Shown here: positions 1-9,300 of the stretch, piece after piece
Layout of the letters: each line of letters starts with the position of its first letter
Numbering within the stretch: the first letter of the stretch is position 1
Assembly: GCA_947627945.1 (NCBI GenBank)
Contig: CANQYC010000003.1
Coordinates: 1 to 41,699, forward strand
Length of the DNA stretch: 41,699 nucleotides
Origin: an uncultured Clostridia bacterium
GTDB lineage: Bacteria > Bacillota > Clostridia > Oscillospirales > Ruminococcaceae
Reading direction: 5' to 3'
Program-made: the position numbers and the translations under genes
The notes under the pieces: generated by a model
Seen by the model: the letters and a program-made list of their open reading frames with translations, nothing else
Told to the model about the DNA's origin: nothing
Databases searched by the model: none

Positions 1-345
1 CCGCAGTCCCGCCAGTGCGAGGATGTACGCCGCAAACATCCCACCCGGTCCGTAGCCGATCACCACGGGTCTTACATGGCTTCGGCAGGGCATCACCCGG
101 TAGGGATGCTCCCGCACAGGCAGGACATCTTTATGCGGTCGCCGGAGCAGCTGCCGCTCCCCCTGCACAGTCAGATCGACCGTCAGCAGGAATGTCACCT
201 CCCTGCGTCTGGCATCCACCGAACGCCGCCGAAGACGGATCTCCCGGATCTGTGAGACGGGAATGTGCAGCTTGTCCGCAGCAGCCTGCCGCAGGGTATC
301 CTCTGTATAGTCCAGCGGCAGCCGCAGATTCTGCAAACGGATCAT
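1..345 (-). CDS. FAD-dependent oxidoreductase, N-terminal part (cut by window edge)
   Basis: The first 115 residues are visible; the rest lies beyond base 1. A basic N-terminal domain of about 90 residues precedes a dinucleotide-binding motif, G97-Y-G-P-G-G102. This is the layout of the COG2509-type FAD-dependent dehydrogenases, where an N-terminal domain comes before the FAD Rossmann fold. The substrate of the family is not established. The ATG overlaps the stop codon of the upstream flavoprotein gene (ATGA), and a GGGAGGA ribosome binding site lies inside that gene, so the two are translationally coupled. Family assignment is by motif and layout only; the C-terminal half could not be examined. 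Confidence 0.72.
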   Translation of the reverse strand, partial: MIRLQNLRLPLDYTEDTLRQAAADKLHIPVSQIREIRLRRRSVDARRREVTFLLTVDLTVQGERQLLRRPHKDVLPVREHPYRVMPCRSHVRPVVIGYGPGGMFAAYILALAGLR

Positions 346-1568
346 GCCTGTTCCTCCCTTCCAAGCTTTGCAGCTGCCATGCCCGCACAGGCACCACTTG
401 CCCAGCACCAATGCAGATGATAGCCGCCGCAAACGGAATGTACATCGACCGCTTCTCCGGTCACAAACAGACCGGGGTATCGCTTTACCTGTAGATCATC
501 CCCCAATGCGCTCCCCGGCACGCCGCCGACAGTCGCCTGTGCCTGTGCAAATCCGGCAGTACCCGTCACCGGAAATTCCAGACCATGCAGCCGCTCTGCG
601 ATCATGGCAAGCTGCCGCCCGGACAGACTGCTGCATTGCATGCCCGGCGGGACTGCACACCGTTCCAGTACTGCCCTGCCCAGAGCCTTATGGACAAGCC
701 CGGTCAGCATGTCCTCACACGATGCCTCCGGGCGGACTGCCTGACAGGTGTAGAGCCGTGCCAATGTCTCCCCCGTATCGCACTCCGGGAAACAGTTCAC
801 AGACAGCCGGAACGCCTTGGTGCGCATGGGATCTATCTGACCGGACAGATCGAATACACAGATGCCGGAAAGTGCCTTTTCCGTAAACTGCACTTCCCCG
901 TCACGGGTGCAGACAGGGACATCCCCGTCGAACAGCGTGACACTGCCCCGGACACGCAGTCCTTTGAGCTGCCGCAGCAATGCCGGATCTGTCCCGACCG
1001 GACAGAGGATCGGATGCGGACTGACGAGCGGGATGCCGAGCTGCTCTAAAATTTTCCACGAGCTGCCATCTGTGCCGAACTTTGGCGCAGCCCATCCGCC
1101 GGCTGCAAAGATCACAGACCTTGCCGCAAGGCACTCCCCTGCTGCCGTCTGTACCTGCCAGTATCCACGCTGCGGGATGAGGGCAGTGACTTCCCTGCCG
1201 CAAAGCTCCTGCGTGCCATCTGCTTTCAGCCGCAGCCGCAGGGCATCAAGCACCCCCGCTGCCGTCATGCTGTACGGGTACATCCGTCCCTGTGCATCGG
1301 TGCGGCAGAACAGCCCCAAATTTCCGAAAAAAGTCGAAACGTCACCGAAACTGCCGAGGATCCCTTCCACAGGAACGCTCCCGGCATAATCGGCGGCGGT
1401 GATCTCAGTATGACTAAGGTTGCATCTCCCGTTTCCGGTGGCAAGGAGTTTCCTGCCGGTACGGGGCAATTTTTCGAGTATGACAATGCGGCGCAGACCA
1501 CAGGCAGCAGCCGTAACAGCTGCTGCCATGCCAGAGGCACCGCCGCCGATCACGATCAGCGGATACAC
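342..1568 (-). CDS. BaiN/HI0933-type NAD(P)/FAD-dependent flavoprotein
   Basis: A full-length flavoprotein of 408 residues. The FAD-binding Rossmann motif G8-G-G-A-S-G13 is at the extreme N-terminus, followed by R39-K-LLATGNGRCN50, the hallmark of the HI0933/YhiN/BaiN family. Near the C-terminus the GLFVTGEAVDV segment and a glycine-rich stretch complete the FAD site. Some family members reduce bile-acid intermediates, but most have no known substrate, so function is left open. The start is a GTG at 1568, chosen because GAGGTG sits 8 bases upstream and the family motif begins at once. It overlaps the end of the serine hydrolase gene by 13 bases and the next flavoprotein gene by 4, consistent with one mRNA. 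Confidence 0.85.
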   Translation of the reverse strand: MYPLIVIGGGASGMAAAVTAAACGLRRIVILEKLPRTGRKLLATGNGRCNLSHTEITAADYAGSVPVEGILGSFGDVSTFFGNLGLFCRTDAQGRMYPYSMTAAGVLDALRLRLKADGTQELCGREVTALIPQRGYWQVQTAAGECLAARSVIFAAGGWAAPKFGTDGSSWKILEQLGIPLVSPHPILCPVGTDPALLRQLKGLRVRGSVTLFDGDVPVCTRDGEVQFTEKALSGICVFDLSGQIDPMRTKAFRLSVNCFPECDTGETLARLYTCQAVRPEASCEDMLTGLVHKALGRAVLERCAVPPGMQCSSLSGRQLAMIAERLHGLEFPVTGTAGFAQAQATVGGVPGSALGDDLQVKRYPGLFVTGEAVDVHSVCGGYHLHWCWASGACAGMAAAKLGREEQA

Positions 1569-2368
1569 GGCAGCAGCACCTCACAGATATATGTTCTTGC
1601 GTCTCCCGGCTGCGGCAGATGGGAATTGACTGCCACCAATGCGTGTTTTGACGGGAATCCGATGCAGTTCTGTCCCCATTTCCCGCTCAGGCAGAATGCC
1701 TCGCCATAGACCCAGAAGCCCATGCCGTAATCCCTGCCGTCATTGCTGCGGGCATGCGGACGCAGAGCATTCTCCATCCATGCCGCCGGATACATCTTGC
1801 CCTCAAGCACCGACTGTCCGAGCTTTGCCAGATCCCGGGTACTCATATGCAGTCCGCTCGCACCGAAGAACCGCCCTTTTTCGTCATATTCAAACGAATA
1901 TTCCCGGATGCCGAGCGGATGGAGGATCTCCCTGCCGAGAAATTCTGCAAGCGGCTCATCGGCTGCCTGTTCTGCGAGCAGCCCCGCAAGGTAGGTATTG
2001 GCATTGTTATAATAAAATTCCGGTGCGCCGAGGGTCTGTGCCAGACAGGCACCCAGAAAATGATCGCACTGGTATCTGTCCTCAAACAGCAGTCCCCTGT
2101 CCAGTCCGGACTGCATCGTGAGCAGTGCCTCCAGCGTCACCTCTGCGAGCGGAGCCGTCTGCGGCATGTCCGGAAGTGTGCCCAGTTTCGTATCGAGGCG
2201 CAGTTTCCCCGCATCTATGAGCATGCCGACCGCCAGCGAAGTCAGGCTTTTCGTCACAGAATACTGCGGGTGCATCTCATCTATACCGACAGTCTGTGCG
2301 ATGATCTCCCCGTCCTGCATCACAAGTGCAGCGTGGATGCCGGGTATGACAGTTTGCAGTTCCTTCAT
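1556..2368 (-). CDS. Serine hydrolase of the beta-lactamase/penicillin-binding fold
   Basis: A protein of 270 residues with the class C beta-lactamase fold. The S37-V-T-K40 tetrad provides the nucleophilic serine and general-base lysine, and a Y120-N-N122 motif fits the YxN position. A LSGKWGQ segment near residue 230 may stand for the KTG motif. There is no signal peptide or membrane helix, so it is probably cytoplasmic and acts as an esterase or peptidase rather than a true beta-lactamase; the substrate is unknown. Start ATG at 2368 is supported by AGGAGGT 6 bases upstream. It sits between the degV gene (10-base gap) and the flavoprotein gene (overlap). Confidence 0.85.
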   Translation of the reverse strand: MKELQTVIPGIHAALVMQDGEIIAQTVGIDEMHPQYSVTKSLTSLAVGMLIDAGKLRLDTKLGTLPDMPQTAPLAEVTLEALLTMQSGLDRGLLFEDRYQCDHFLGACLAQTLGAPEFYYNNANTYLAGLLAEQAADEPLAEFLGREILHPLGIREYSFEYDEKGRFFGASGLHMSTRDLAKLGQSVLEGKMYPAAWMENALRPHARSNDGRDYGMGFWVYGEAFCLSGKWGQNCIGFPSKHALVAVNSHLPQPGDARTYICEVLLPCIR

Positions 2369-2378
2369 GGGATACCTC

Positions 2379-3251
2379 CTATTCCTGCTTCTCAAGCATG
2401 GCGACAGCGGTCAGATCATAGCCTGCATTGATGGCGACCGCCGACCCGATCTTGCTCATCTCTGCCGGGGGATACCCGAGCCGCTGTGTCAGGGCTTCTG
2501 CCACCTGTGCGGCATACGTCCCATCCGCACCCTGAATGACGATATAGGGCGACTCCGGCTGTATGACACTGCAAATTTTTTCGGTCATACGGGACACAAT
2601 ATTCTTTTCCCCCCGTACCTTTTCGCTGACAGAGATCTTGCCGTGTGCAATACGGATGATGGGGCGCAGGCCGAGCAGTTCCCCCGCAAAGGCAGCCGCT
2701 GCGGTCAGTCTGCCGGACTTCTTGACATATTTCAGTGTCATCGGCAGGAAGTACACGCCGACGTTGTCGAGCCAGTGACGCAGGTATGTCAGGATCTCCT
2801 CTGCATCCTTTCCGGCGTCGATCATCTTCTTTGCCTGAAGCACCGGATAGCCGTAAGTCATGGTATAGTTGCCGGAATCAAGGATATGTATCCGCATCCG
2901 GTCATGTGACTCCGGGTACTCCTCATAGAGGGCATCCCGTGCATTGCAGGCGTTCTGATAGGTCGCAGAGCCGGAGGCATTGATGCTGACATAGATCACG
3001 TCCGTGTAGCCCTCGTCAAGATACTGCCGGAACAGCTCCTCAAAGGTGAACATCGTGATCTGTGAAGTGGAGGGCAGATCTGCGGCATGCTGGAGCAGAT
3101 CATAGAATTCTTCCTTTGACAGGTCACGCTGCTCCCGATAGGAATCCCCGTTGACCGTCAGCATAAAACTGAGCATTTCGATCCCGGCTGCCTCTGCCTG
3201 CTGCAGTGGAATGTCACTCGCCGTGTCTGTCATGAGTTTGATCTTCGACAT
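2379..3251 (-). CDS. DegV family fatty-acid-binding protein
   Basis: 290 residues, the usual length for the DegV family. The N-terminus reads as a beta strand followed by TDTASDIP, the family signature around the bound fatty acid. A second conserved region around residues 85-100 (VIYVSINASGSATYQNA) carries the binding-pocket serines. DegV proteins bind long-chain fatty acids; in Gram-positive bacteria FakB members hand them to the kinase FakA. No fakA gene is visible here, so a FakB role is only possible. AAGGAGA precedes the ATG. The gene lies between trmL and the serine hydrolase gene in a same-strand row. Confidence 0.92.
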   Translation of the reverse strand: MSKIKLMTDTASDIPLQQAEAAGIEMLSFMLTVNGDSYREQRDLSKEEFYDLLQHAADLPSTSQITMFTFEELFRQYLDEGYTDVIYVSINASGSATYQNACNARDALYEEYPESHDRMRIHILDSGNYTMTYGYPVLQAKKMIDAGKDAEEILTYLRHWLDNVGVYFLPMTLKYVKKSGRLTAAAAFAGELLGLRPIIRIAHGKISVSEKVRGEKNIVSRMTEKICSVIQPESPYIVIQGADGTYAAQVAEALTQRLGYPPAEMSKIGSAVAINAGYDLTAVAMLEKQE

Positions 3252-3320
3252 AGAATTCTCCTTCCTGTGATCATAGATCCTATACGTCTCAATTTGTTGA
3301 AAATGGGGGCATGGCAGGGC

Positions 3321-3869
3321 TTATGCCCCTGCGCCCCGCTTTGCATTCCCCTGCTCTGTCCCGTCAAGGGGATCCCAAGTCCCCTGTGTCAGTTCGCCAG
3401 CCTGCGCCATATCCGGAAAATCCCACTGGCGCAGCACCTCATATGCAGCGATCGCCGCCGAATTGGACAGATTCAAACTGCGCAGCGTCGGGCGCATCGG
3501 GATGCGCACCGCCGTTTCCCGGTTCGCCCTCAGCAATGTCTCCGGCAGTCCCGCATCCTCCCGTCCGAACATCAGATAGACCTCCTGCGGATAGTGCGGC
3601 TCCGTATAGCACTGCTGTGCCTTCGTCGTAAAATAATAGATCGTATCCTGCGGATGCCGTGCCTGAAATGCTGCAAGGGAGGGATATTCTGTAATTTCCA
3701 GTTTATCCCAGTAATCCAGACCTGCCCGCCGCAGATGCCTGTCGGAAATGGTGAAACCATAGGGCTGGATGAGATGCAGCGATGCGCCTGTGACGGCGCA
3801 GGTGCGTGAAATATTGCCTGTATTCTGTGGTATCTGCGGTTCACAGAGAACAATGTGCAGCTTTGGCAT
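3321..3869 (-). CDS. trmL: tRNA (cytidine/uridine-34-2'-O)-methyltransferase TrmL
   Basis: 182 residues of the SPOUT (knotted) methyltransferase superfamily. The N-terminus contains EPQIPQNTGNISRTC, the TrmL motif 1. The C-terminal knot is shown by FGREDAGLPE and by MRPTLRSLNLSNSAAI, which form the S-adenosylmethionine site. The enzyme methylates the ribose of the wobble base in tRNA-Leu isoacceptors. It is the first gene of the same-strand row running down to base 1; GGAG lies 7 bases before the ATG. No strong promoter could be picked in the 90 bases upstream, which also contain the ribosome binding site of the divergent small gene. Confidence 0.93.
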   Translation of the reverse strand: MPKLHIVLCEPQIPQNTGNISRTCAVTGASLHLIQPYGFTISDRHLRRAGLDYWDKLEITEYPSLAAFQARHPQDTIYYFTTKAQQCYTEPHYPQEVYLMFGREDAGLPETLLRANRETAVRIPMRPTLRSLNLSNSAAIAAYEVLRQWDFPDMAQAGELTQGTWDPLDGTEQGNAKRGAGA

Positions 3870-3959
3870 GGCGTGACTCCGTTTCTAAATGATGGTATGT
3901 AAGTTTCTTTGCACACGGGGCATACTGTTCACAGAATCTACAAGAAGGAGGGATGTTCT

Positions 3960-4133
3960 GTGAGTATGAAAGCGATCGTGAAAGGGATCTCCGTCGGTGC
4001 GACTGTCGGCACGGCGTGCTTTATGCTCGTCCGTTCCGGTGAGCGCAAAAAACGCAGCATCAAACGCCACGCCGGCAAGATGCTCCGTGCTGCCGGTGCC
4101 GTACTGGATGATTTCACTTCCGTCATGAGATGA
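3960..4133 (+). CDS. Small membrane protein, 57 residues, unknown function
   Basis: A short gene starting with GTG at 3960, supported by AAGGAGGG 8 bases upstream; an ATG two codons later (3966) is the alternative start. The product has one hydrophobic segment (about residues 8-22, GISVGATVGTACFML), then a very basic stretch (ERKKRSIKRH) and an amphipathic tail. It is probably a single-pass membrane protein with a basic cytoplasmic face. It is the only plus-strand gene between two minus-strand units and is followed by a palindrome that may end transcription from both sides. I do not recognise the family beyond a general likeness to short YtxH-like proteins. Confidence 0.7.
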   Translation: MSMKAIVKGISVGATVGTACFMLVRSGERKKRSIKRHAGKMLRAAGAVLDDFTSVMR

Positions 4134-4134
4134 T

Positions 4135-4172
4135 GCAGATGCCTGCCGTCCTTGCAAAAGGGCGGCATCTGC
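4135..4172. terminator. Palindrome between the small membrane gene and ruvX (possible bidirectional terminator)
   Basis: GCAGATGCC at 4135-4143 is complementary to GGCATCTGC at 4164-4172, and the inner part extends the stem imperfectly. It lies just after the plus-strand stop codon (4133) and 31 bases beyond the ruvX stop codon on the other strand, where convergent terminators are expected. There is no clear U-tract in either direction, so intrinsic termination is uncertain. Confidence 0.45.
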
Positions 4173-4203
4173 TTCGCACTGCCAAGCCATCCGGGGCTGT
4201 TTC

Positions 4204-4629
4204 TCAGTTCGCTCCCTGATGTTTCCGGTAGGCAAGGTAGCTCTCCAGTATGATGACCGCTGCCACGGCATCCACCACCGCCTTGCGCTTTTTTCCCCTC
4301 GTATTCGTGACATTCAGATACTGGTGCGCCGAGACCGTTGTACAGCGTTCATCCCAGAGTACATAGTCCAGTCCCGTCAGCTCATGCAGCCGTTCCGCAA
4401 ACGCCTGACATGCTTCCGCACGTTCCCCGATGGTATTGTTCATGTTTTTCGGATGCCCGACCACGAGCAGTTCTGCCTTCTGTGCCTTTGCCGCCTCTGC
4501 GACTGCCTGTGCGCAGCGTTCCCTGTCACGCTCCTGCACGACCGTCAGCGGTGAGGCAAGCAGCTCGTCCTTGTCACAGACAGCAAGCCCGGTCCTCGCA
4601 TCGCCAAAATCCACACCCATGATCCGCAT
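4204..4629 (-). CDS. ruvX: Holliday-junction resolvase-like protein RuvX/YqgF
   Basis: 141 residues, the standard RuvX/YqgF length. It has an RNase H-like fold signature: the N-terminal strand GVDFGDARTGLAV carries the first catalytic aspartate, VVGHPKNMNNT is the middle motif, and DERCTT plus the later KAVVDAVAA supply the other acidic residues. The family takes part in 16S rRNA maturation and may resolve Holliday junctions. The gene begins 6 bases after the pyrD stop codon with no terminator between, so it is the last gene of the pyrimidine operon, an unusual partner for it. Confidence 0.93.
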   Translation of the reverse strand: MRIMGVDFGDARTGLAVCDKDELLASPLTVVQERDRERCAQAVAEAAKAQKAELLVVGHPKNMNNTIGERAEACQAFAERLHELTGLDYVLWDERCTTVSAHQYLNVTNTRGKKRKAVVDAVAAVIILESYLAYRKHQGAN

Positions 4630-4635
4630 CGTACA

Positions 4636-5547
4636 TCACCAGGGCTCCACCGTGCCGATAATATCACGCACGGCGGCAATATGGTTCTGATTCAGAAATT
4701 CATCCATCTCCCGGAGGATGCGCAGCGGCGCACAGGGATCCGTAAAGCAAGCCATGCCCACCTGCACCGCAGAAGCACCTGCCATCATCAGCTCGATGGC
4801 ATCCTCTCCCGAAGTGACACCGCCCATGCCGATGACCGGGATCTGTACCGCATTGGCAACCTGCCATACCATGCGCACGGCGACTGGGAACACTGCCGGA
4901 CCAGACAGCCCGCCGACATTGTTATGCAGTATGGGGCGTCTGGTACGGACATCAATGCGCATCCCGAGCAGTGTATTGATGAGAGAAACGGCATCGGCAC
5001 CGGCTGCTTCCACGGCTTTTGCGATCTCCGTGATGCTGGTCACATTCGGGGAGAGCTTGACGACAAGGGGCTTTGCGGTGGCTTTGCGGACAGCCGCCGT
5101 CACCTGCTCTGCCATTGCGCAGGATGTGCCGAAAGCGGCACCGCCCTGCCGCACATTCGGACAGGAGATATTCAGCTCGATCATATGGGCATCCGTGCTG
5201 TCGAGCTTCGCCGCCACCTCTGCGCATTCCTCCGCCGTAGCACCGGCAATGTTGGCAAGGATGACCGTGTTTTCCTGCATCAGTCTGGGCAGCTCCCTCT
5301 CAAGAAAGGCGTCAATGCCGGGATTCTGCAATCCCACGGAATTGAGCATGCCAGCGGGCGTTTCTGCCACACGGGGCGGAAGATTGCCCGTGCGGGGCGA
5401 TCCGGTCGTGCCCTTGGTCGCAATGCCGCCGAGTGCGGAAAGCGGGTAAAATTCCGCATATTCCCTGCCGTATCCGAACACACCGGATGCCGGGATGATG
5501 GGATTTTTGAACGGGATCCCGCAAACCTCTGTAGAAAGATCCGCCAT
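4636..5547 (-). CDS. pyrD: Dihydroorotate dehydrogenase B, catalytic subunit
   Basis: 303 residues of class 1B dihydroorotate dehydrogenase, which oxidises dihydroorotate to orotate with FMN and passes electrons through PyrK to NAD+. The class 1B catalytic base is a cysteine, seen as C129 in LNISCPN. The N-terminus has NPIIPASGVFGYG and TKGTTG, which contact FMN, and the C-terminal GMGGVTSGEDA segment binds the FMN phosphate. Start ATG at 5547 shares one base with the pyrK stop codon (TAATG) and has GGAGGTG upstream. A longer frame upstream exists but would read through pyrK. Confidence 0.95.
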   Translation of the reverse strand: MADLSTEVCGIPFKNPIIPASGVFGYGREYAEFYPLSALGGIATKGTTGSPRTGNLPPRVAETPAGMLNSVGLQNPGIDAFLERELPRLMQENTVILANIAGATAEECAEVAAKLDSTDAHMIELNISCPNVRQGGAAFGTSCAMAEQVTAAVRKATAKPLVVKLSPNVTSITEIAKAVEAAGADAVSLINTLLGMRIDVRTRRPILHNNVGGLSGPAVFPVAVRMVWQVANAVQIPVIGMGGVTSGEDAIELMMAGASAVQVGMACFTDPCAPLRILREMDEFLNQNHIAAVRDIIGTVEPW

Positions 5548-6320
5548 TACCAGATCACCTCCTCTGCCCTGAACACAGGACCATCCTTGCAGACATGCAG
5601 ATAATGCTCCCCTCCATCGGCATCCTGCGTCCGTGTGGCACAGCAAAGACAGGCACCAACGCCGCATGCCATACGTTCCTCGAGCGAGACCTCACAGCGC
5701 ACCTGCTGCCGCAGACATACCTGTGCAACGGCTTTCAGCATCGCCACGGGGCCGCAGGCATAGACCATATCTGCCCCCTCGCTCACCAGCTGTTCGAGCG
5801 GTGCGGTGACAAACCCCCTGACAGCTCCGGCGGAACCATCCTCCGTACAGCAGATCGTCTGCGCCCCGGCTGCCTCCAGATCCTCCTGTAAGATCACCTG
5901 CGAAAAGCTGCGGAACCCGGAGATCGCAGCCGCCTTTACACCGTAATAGTCCGCCAGCGGCAGCATGGGCGGAACGCCGATCCCCCCGCCGACCAAGATC
6001 ACATGCGCCGCTTCCGGCAGCAGTGTAAAGCCATGTCCGAGCGGTGCGATCATGTCCATAGCATCCCCCGGGTTCAGGCGGGACAGCGTCTCCGTCCCCT
6101 TTCCCCGGATGGCGAAGACAAGGCGAAGCGTGCCATGTTCCCTGTCGATGCCCGCAATGGAGATCGGTCTTCGCAGTCCGGCACCGGCGGGCAAGATGTG
6201 AACGAACTGCCCCGGCTGTGCCTGCGCCGCCACATCGGGACAGGACAGCGTAAAGCTGAAAATGTCCTTTGCTATGGCAGTTTTTTTCAAGATGGGGTAA
6301 TTCCCCTGCATATACTTCAT
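5547..6320 (-). CDS. pyrK: Dihydroorotate dehydrogenase B, electron-transfer subunit
   Basis: 257 residues with the ferredoxin-reductase fold. The N-terminal barrel binds FAD (RRPISIAG near residue 50 is the FAD motif). The middle has GGGIGVPP (111-118) for NAD binding, and the C-terminus carries the [2Fe-2S] ligands C219-x4-C224-x2-C227 and C244, the PyrK pattern. It forms a heterotetramer with PyrD and allows NAD+-linked orotate synthesis, which suits anaerobes. AGAGGAGC precedes the ATG. The gene starts 16 bases after the carB stop codon. Confidence 0.95.
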   Translation of the reverse strand: MKYMQGNYPILKKTAIAKDIFSFTLSCPDVAAQAQPGQFVHILPAGAGLRRPISIAGIDREHGTLRLVFAIRGKGTETLSRLNPGDAMDMIAPLGHGFTLLPEAAHVILVGGGIGVPPMLPLADYYGVKAAAISGFRSFSQVILQEDLEAAGAQTICCTEDGSAGAVRGFVTAPLEQLVSEGADMVYACGPVAMLKAVAQVCLRQQVRCEVSLEERMACGVGACLCCATRTQDADGGEHYLHVCKDGPVFRAEEVIW

Positions 6321-6336
6321 GAGGATGCTCCTCTCA

Positions 6337-9300
6337 TCAGATCTTGGTAATATCCACCAGCTCTATCTCATCCATGCTCCGCCCGGAACGCAGGACATTT
6401 GCCAGTGCATTCGCCGTATCCACCGCCGTCAGCGAACAGATGGAACGTTCCACGGATTTGCGCCGCATCCGGACAGAATCCCTTGCCGGCAGTCTGCCCT
6501 TGGCAGAGGTGGAGATCATGTAGTGGATCTTCCCGCTCTCGAGCAGATCGAGCGTATTCGGGCTGCCCTCGGAGATCTTGCGGACGGTATTGGTGGCGAT
6601 CATATTTTTATTCAGGTAGCTGGCAGTGCCGCTGGTGGCATACAGCTCAAAGCCCATGCGGGCAAATTTGTCCGCTATGCTGATCATCTCACGCTTTTCG
6701 GAATCACGCACGGAGATCAGCACGCCGCCCTCTTTCTTGAGGTCGTAGCCCGCACCCACGAGCCCTTTCAGCAGCGCATCCTCAAAGTTTTTGCCGATGC
6801 CAAGGCATTCGCCGGTGGACTTCATCTCCGGACCGAGCATCGTATCCACATCCTGGAGCTTTTCAAAGCTGAACACCGGGACCTTGACTGCCACATACTC
6901 CCCTTCCGGATACAGACCGCTCTTGTAGCCAAGTGACTGCAAGGTGATGCCGAACATGACCTTGGTCGCAATGTCCACCATCGGGATGCCCGTGACCTTG
7001 CTGATGTAGGGCACCGTCCGGGAGGAACGGGGATTGACCTCGATGACATAGACCTCATCCCGATAGACCACATACTGGATGTTCACAAGTCCAACCACGC
7101 CCAGTGCCAGGGAAAGGCGGCGGGTATATTCAATGATCGTCTCACGGATGCGTTTTGACAGATTCTGTGCCGGGTAGACGGAAATGGAGTCGCCGGAATG
7201 CACGCCTGCACGCTCGATATGTTCCATGATGCCTGGGATCAGGAAATCTTTCCCGTCACAGATGGCATCGACCTCGACCTCTGTACCCATCATGTACTTG
7301 TCGATCAGCACGGGGTTTTCGATCATGTGGGAGGTGATGATCCCCATGTATTCCACCACATCCTGCTCGGAATGTGCAATGATCATATTCTGTCCGCCAA
7401 GGACATAGGACGGACGCAGCAGCACGGGATAGCCCAGCCTTTCGGCAGCTTTGACTGCCTCCTTGGTCGTCATGACTGTAAAGCCCTCGGGACGGGGGAT
7501 GCCGCACTGTTCGAGCAGCTCATCGAACCGTTCCCTGTCCTCGGCAGCATCGATATGATCCGCAGAGGTGCCGAGGATACGTACGCCGCTGTCAGCAAGA
7601 TGGCGTGTCAGCTTGATGGCAGTCTGTCCTCCGAACTGCACCACAACACCGTAGGGCTGCTCGGTGGCAATGATATTGTCCACATCCTCCGGCGTGAGCG
7701 GGTCAAAATACAGACGGTCGCCGGTGTCAAAATCGGTGGAAACGGTCTCCGGATTGTTGTTGCAGATCACGGCTTCATAGCCCAGCTCTTTCAGCGTCCA
7801 GACGCAGTGTACGGAGCAGTAGTCGAATTCGATGCCCTGCCCGATGCGGATGGGACCGGAGCCGAATACAATGACCTTTTTCTTGTCGGAATGTTTGCGC
7901 TCGATGAATTGCTTCGCCTCGTTCTCCTCGTCATAGGTCGAGTAGAAGTACGGCGTCTCCGCCTTGAATTCGCCCGCACAGGTATCGACCATCTTATACA
8001 CCGCATTCCGGTGCATGGGGCATTTCTGTCCGGACAGACGTTCGATCGTCTTGTCCAGATAGCCGTACTGCTTGGCGGTCAGGTATTTCTGCTCTGTCAG
8101 GGTATCCTCTGCCAGCCATGCCTCCAGCTCGACCAGATTCAGGAGCTTGTCAAGGAACCATTCGTCGATCAATGTGATCTCATGGATCTTTGCCACGGAA
8201 ACGCCTTTTTTCAGTGCGGCGAACACCTGAAATGCACGCTCGTCCTCCACACCGCCCTGCAGACGCCCGAGCAGCTCCTCCACGGTCATTGCTTCGTACT
8301 TCTTCATGTTCAGCGAATCGACACCCAGCTCCGTGGAACGTACTGCCTTCATCATAGCCTGTTCAAAGCTCGTGCCGATCGCCATGACCTCGCCGGTCGC
8401 CTTCATCTGCGTACCGAGGGTACGCTTGGCATAGACGAATTTATCAAACGCCCATTTGGGGAACTTGATGACGACATAATCCAGTGCCGGCTCAAAGCAG
8501 GCATAGGTCTTGCCGGTGACTTGGTTGATGATCTCATCGAGTGTATAGCCGATGGCGATCCTTGTCGCCACCTTGGCGATCGGATAGCCAGTCGCCTTGG
8601 ATGCGAGCGCAGAAGAACGTGACACTCTCGGGTTGACCTCGATCACCGCATATTCCATGCTCTCCGGATGCAGGGCAAACTGACAGTTGCAGCCGCCCTC
8701 GACTTTCAGCTCGGAAATAATATTGAGGGATGCCGTCCGCAGCATCTGGTACTCCCTGTCGGACAATGTCACCGCAGGGGCAATGACGATGCTGTCACCG
8801 GTATGAACGCCCACAGGGTCAAAATTCTCCATGGAGCAGACGGTGATGACATTGCCTTTCCGGTCACGGATGACCTCGAACTCGATCTCCTTCCAGCCGC
8901 TGATGCACTTCTCGATCAGCACCTGCGTGATGGGAGACAGCCGCAGTCCGTTGGTGGAAATGTCACGGAGCTGCGCCTCATCCTCTGCAATGCCGCCGCC
9001 GGTACCGCCGAGCGTGAACGCCGGACGGACAATGACCGGATAGCCGATCTCTCCGGCAAATGCCACGGCATCCTCCACAGTCTCCACGACTTTGGAGGGA
9101 ATGCACGGCTCTCCGATCTTCTCCATCGTATCCTTGAATGCCTGACGATCCTCCGCCTTGTGGATGGTCTCCGGATCGGCACCGAGGAGCTTCACATGGT
9201 GGCTGTCGAGGAAACCCTCCTCGGCAAGCTGCATCGAAAGCGTCAGACCCGTCTGTCCGCCGAGCGTGGACAGGATGCTGTCAGGTTTTTCCAGCTCAAT

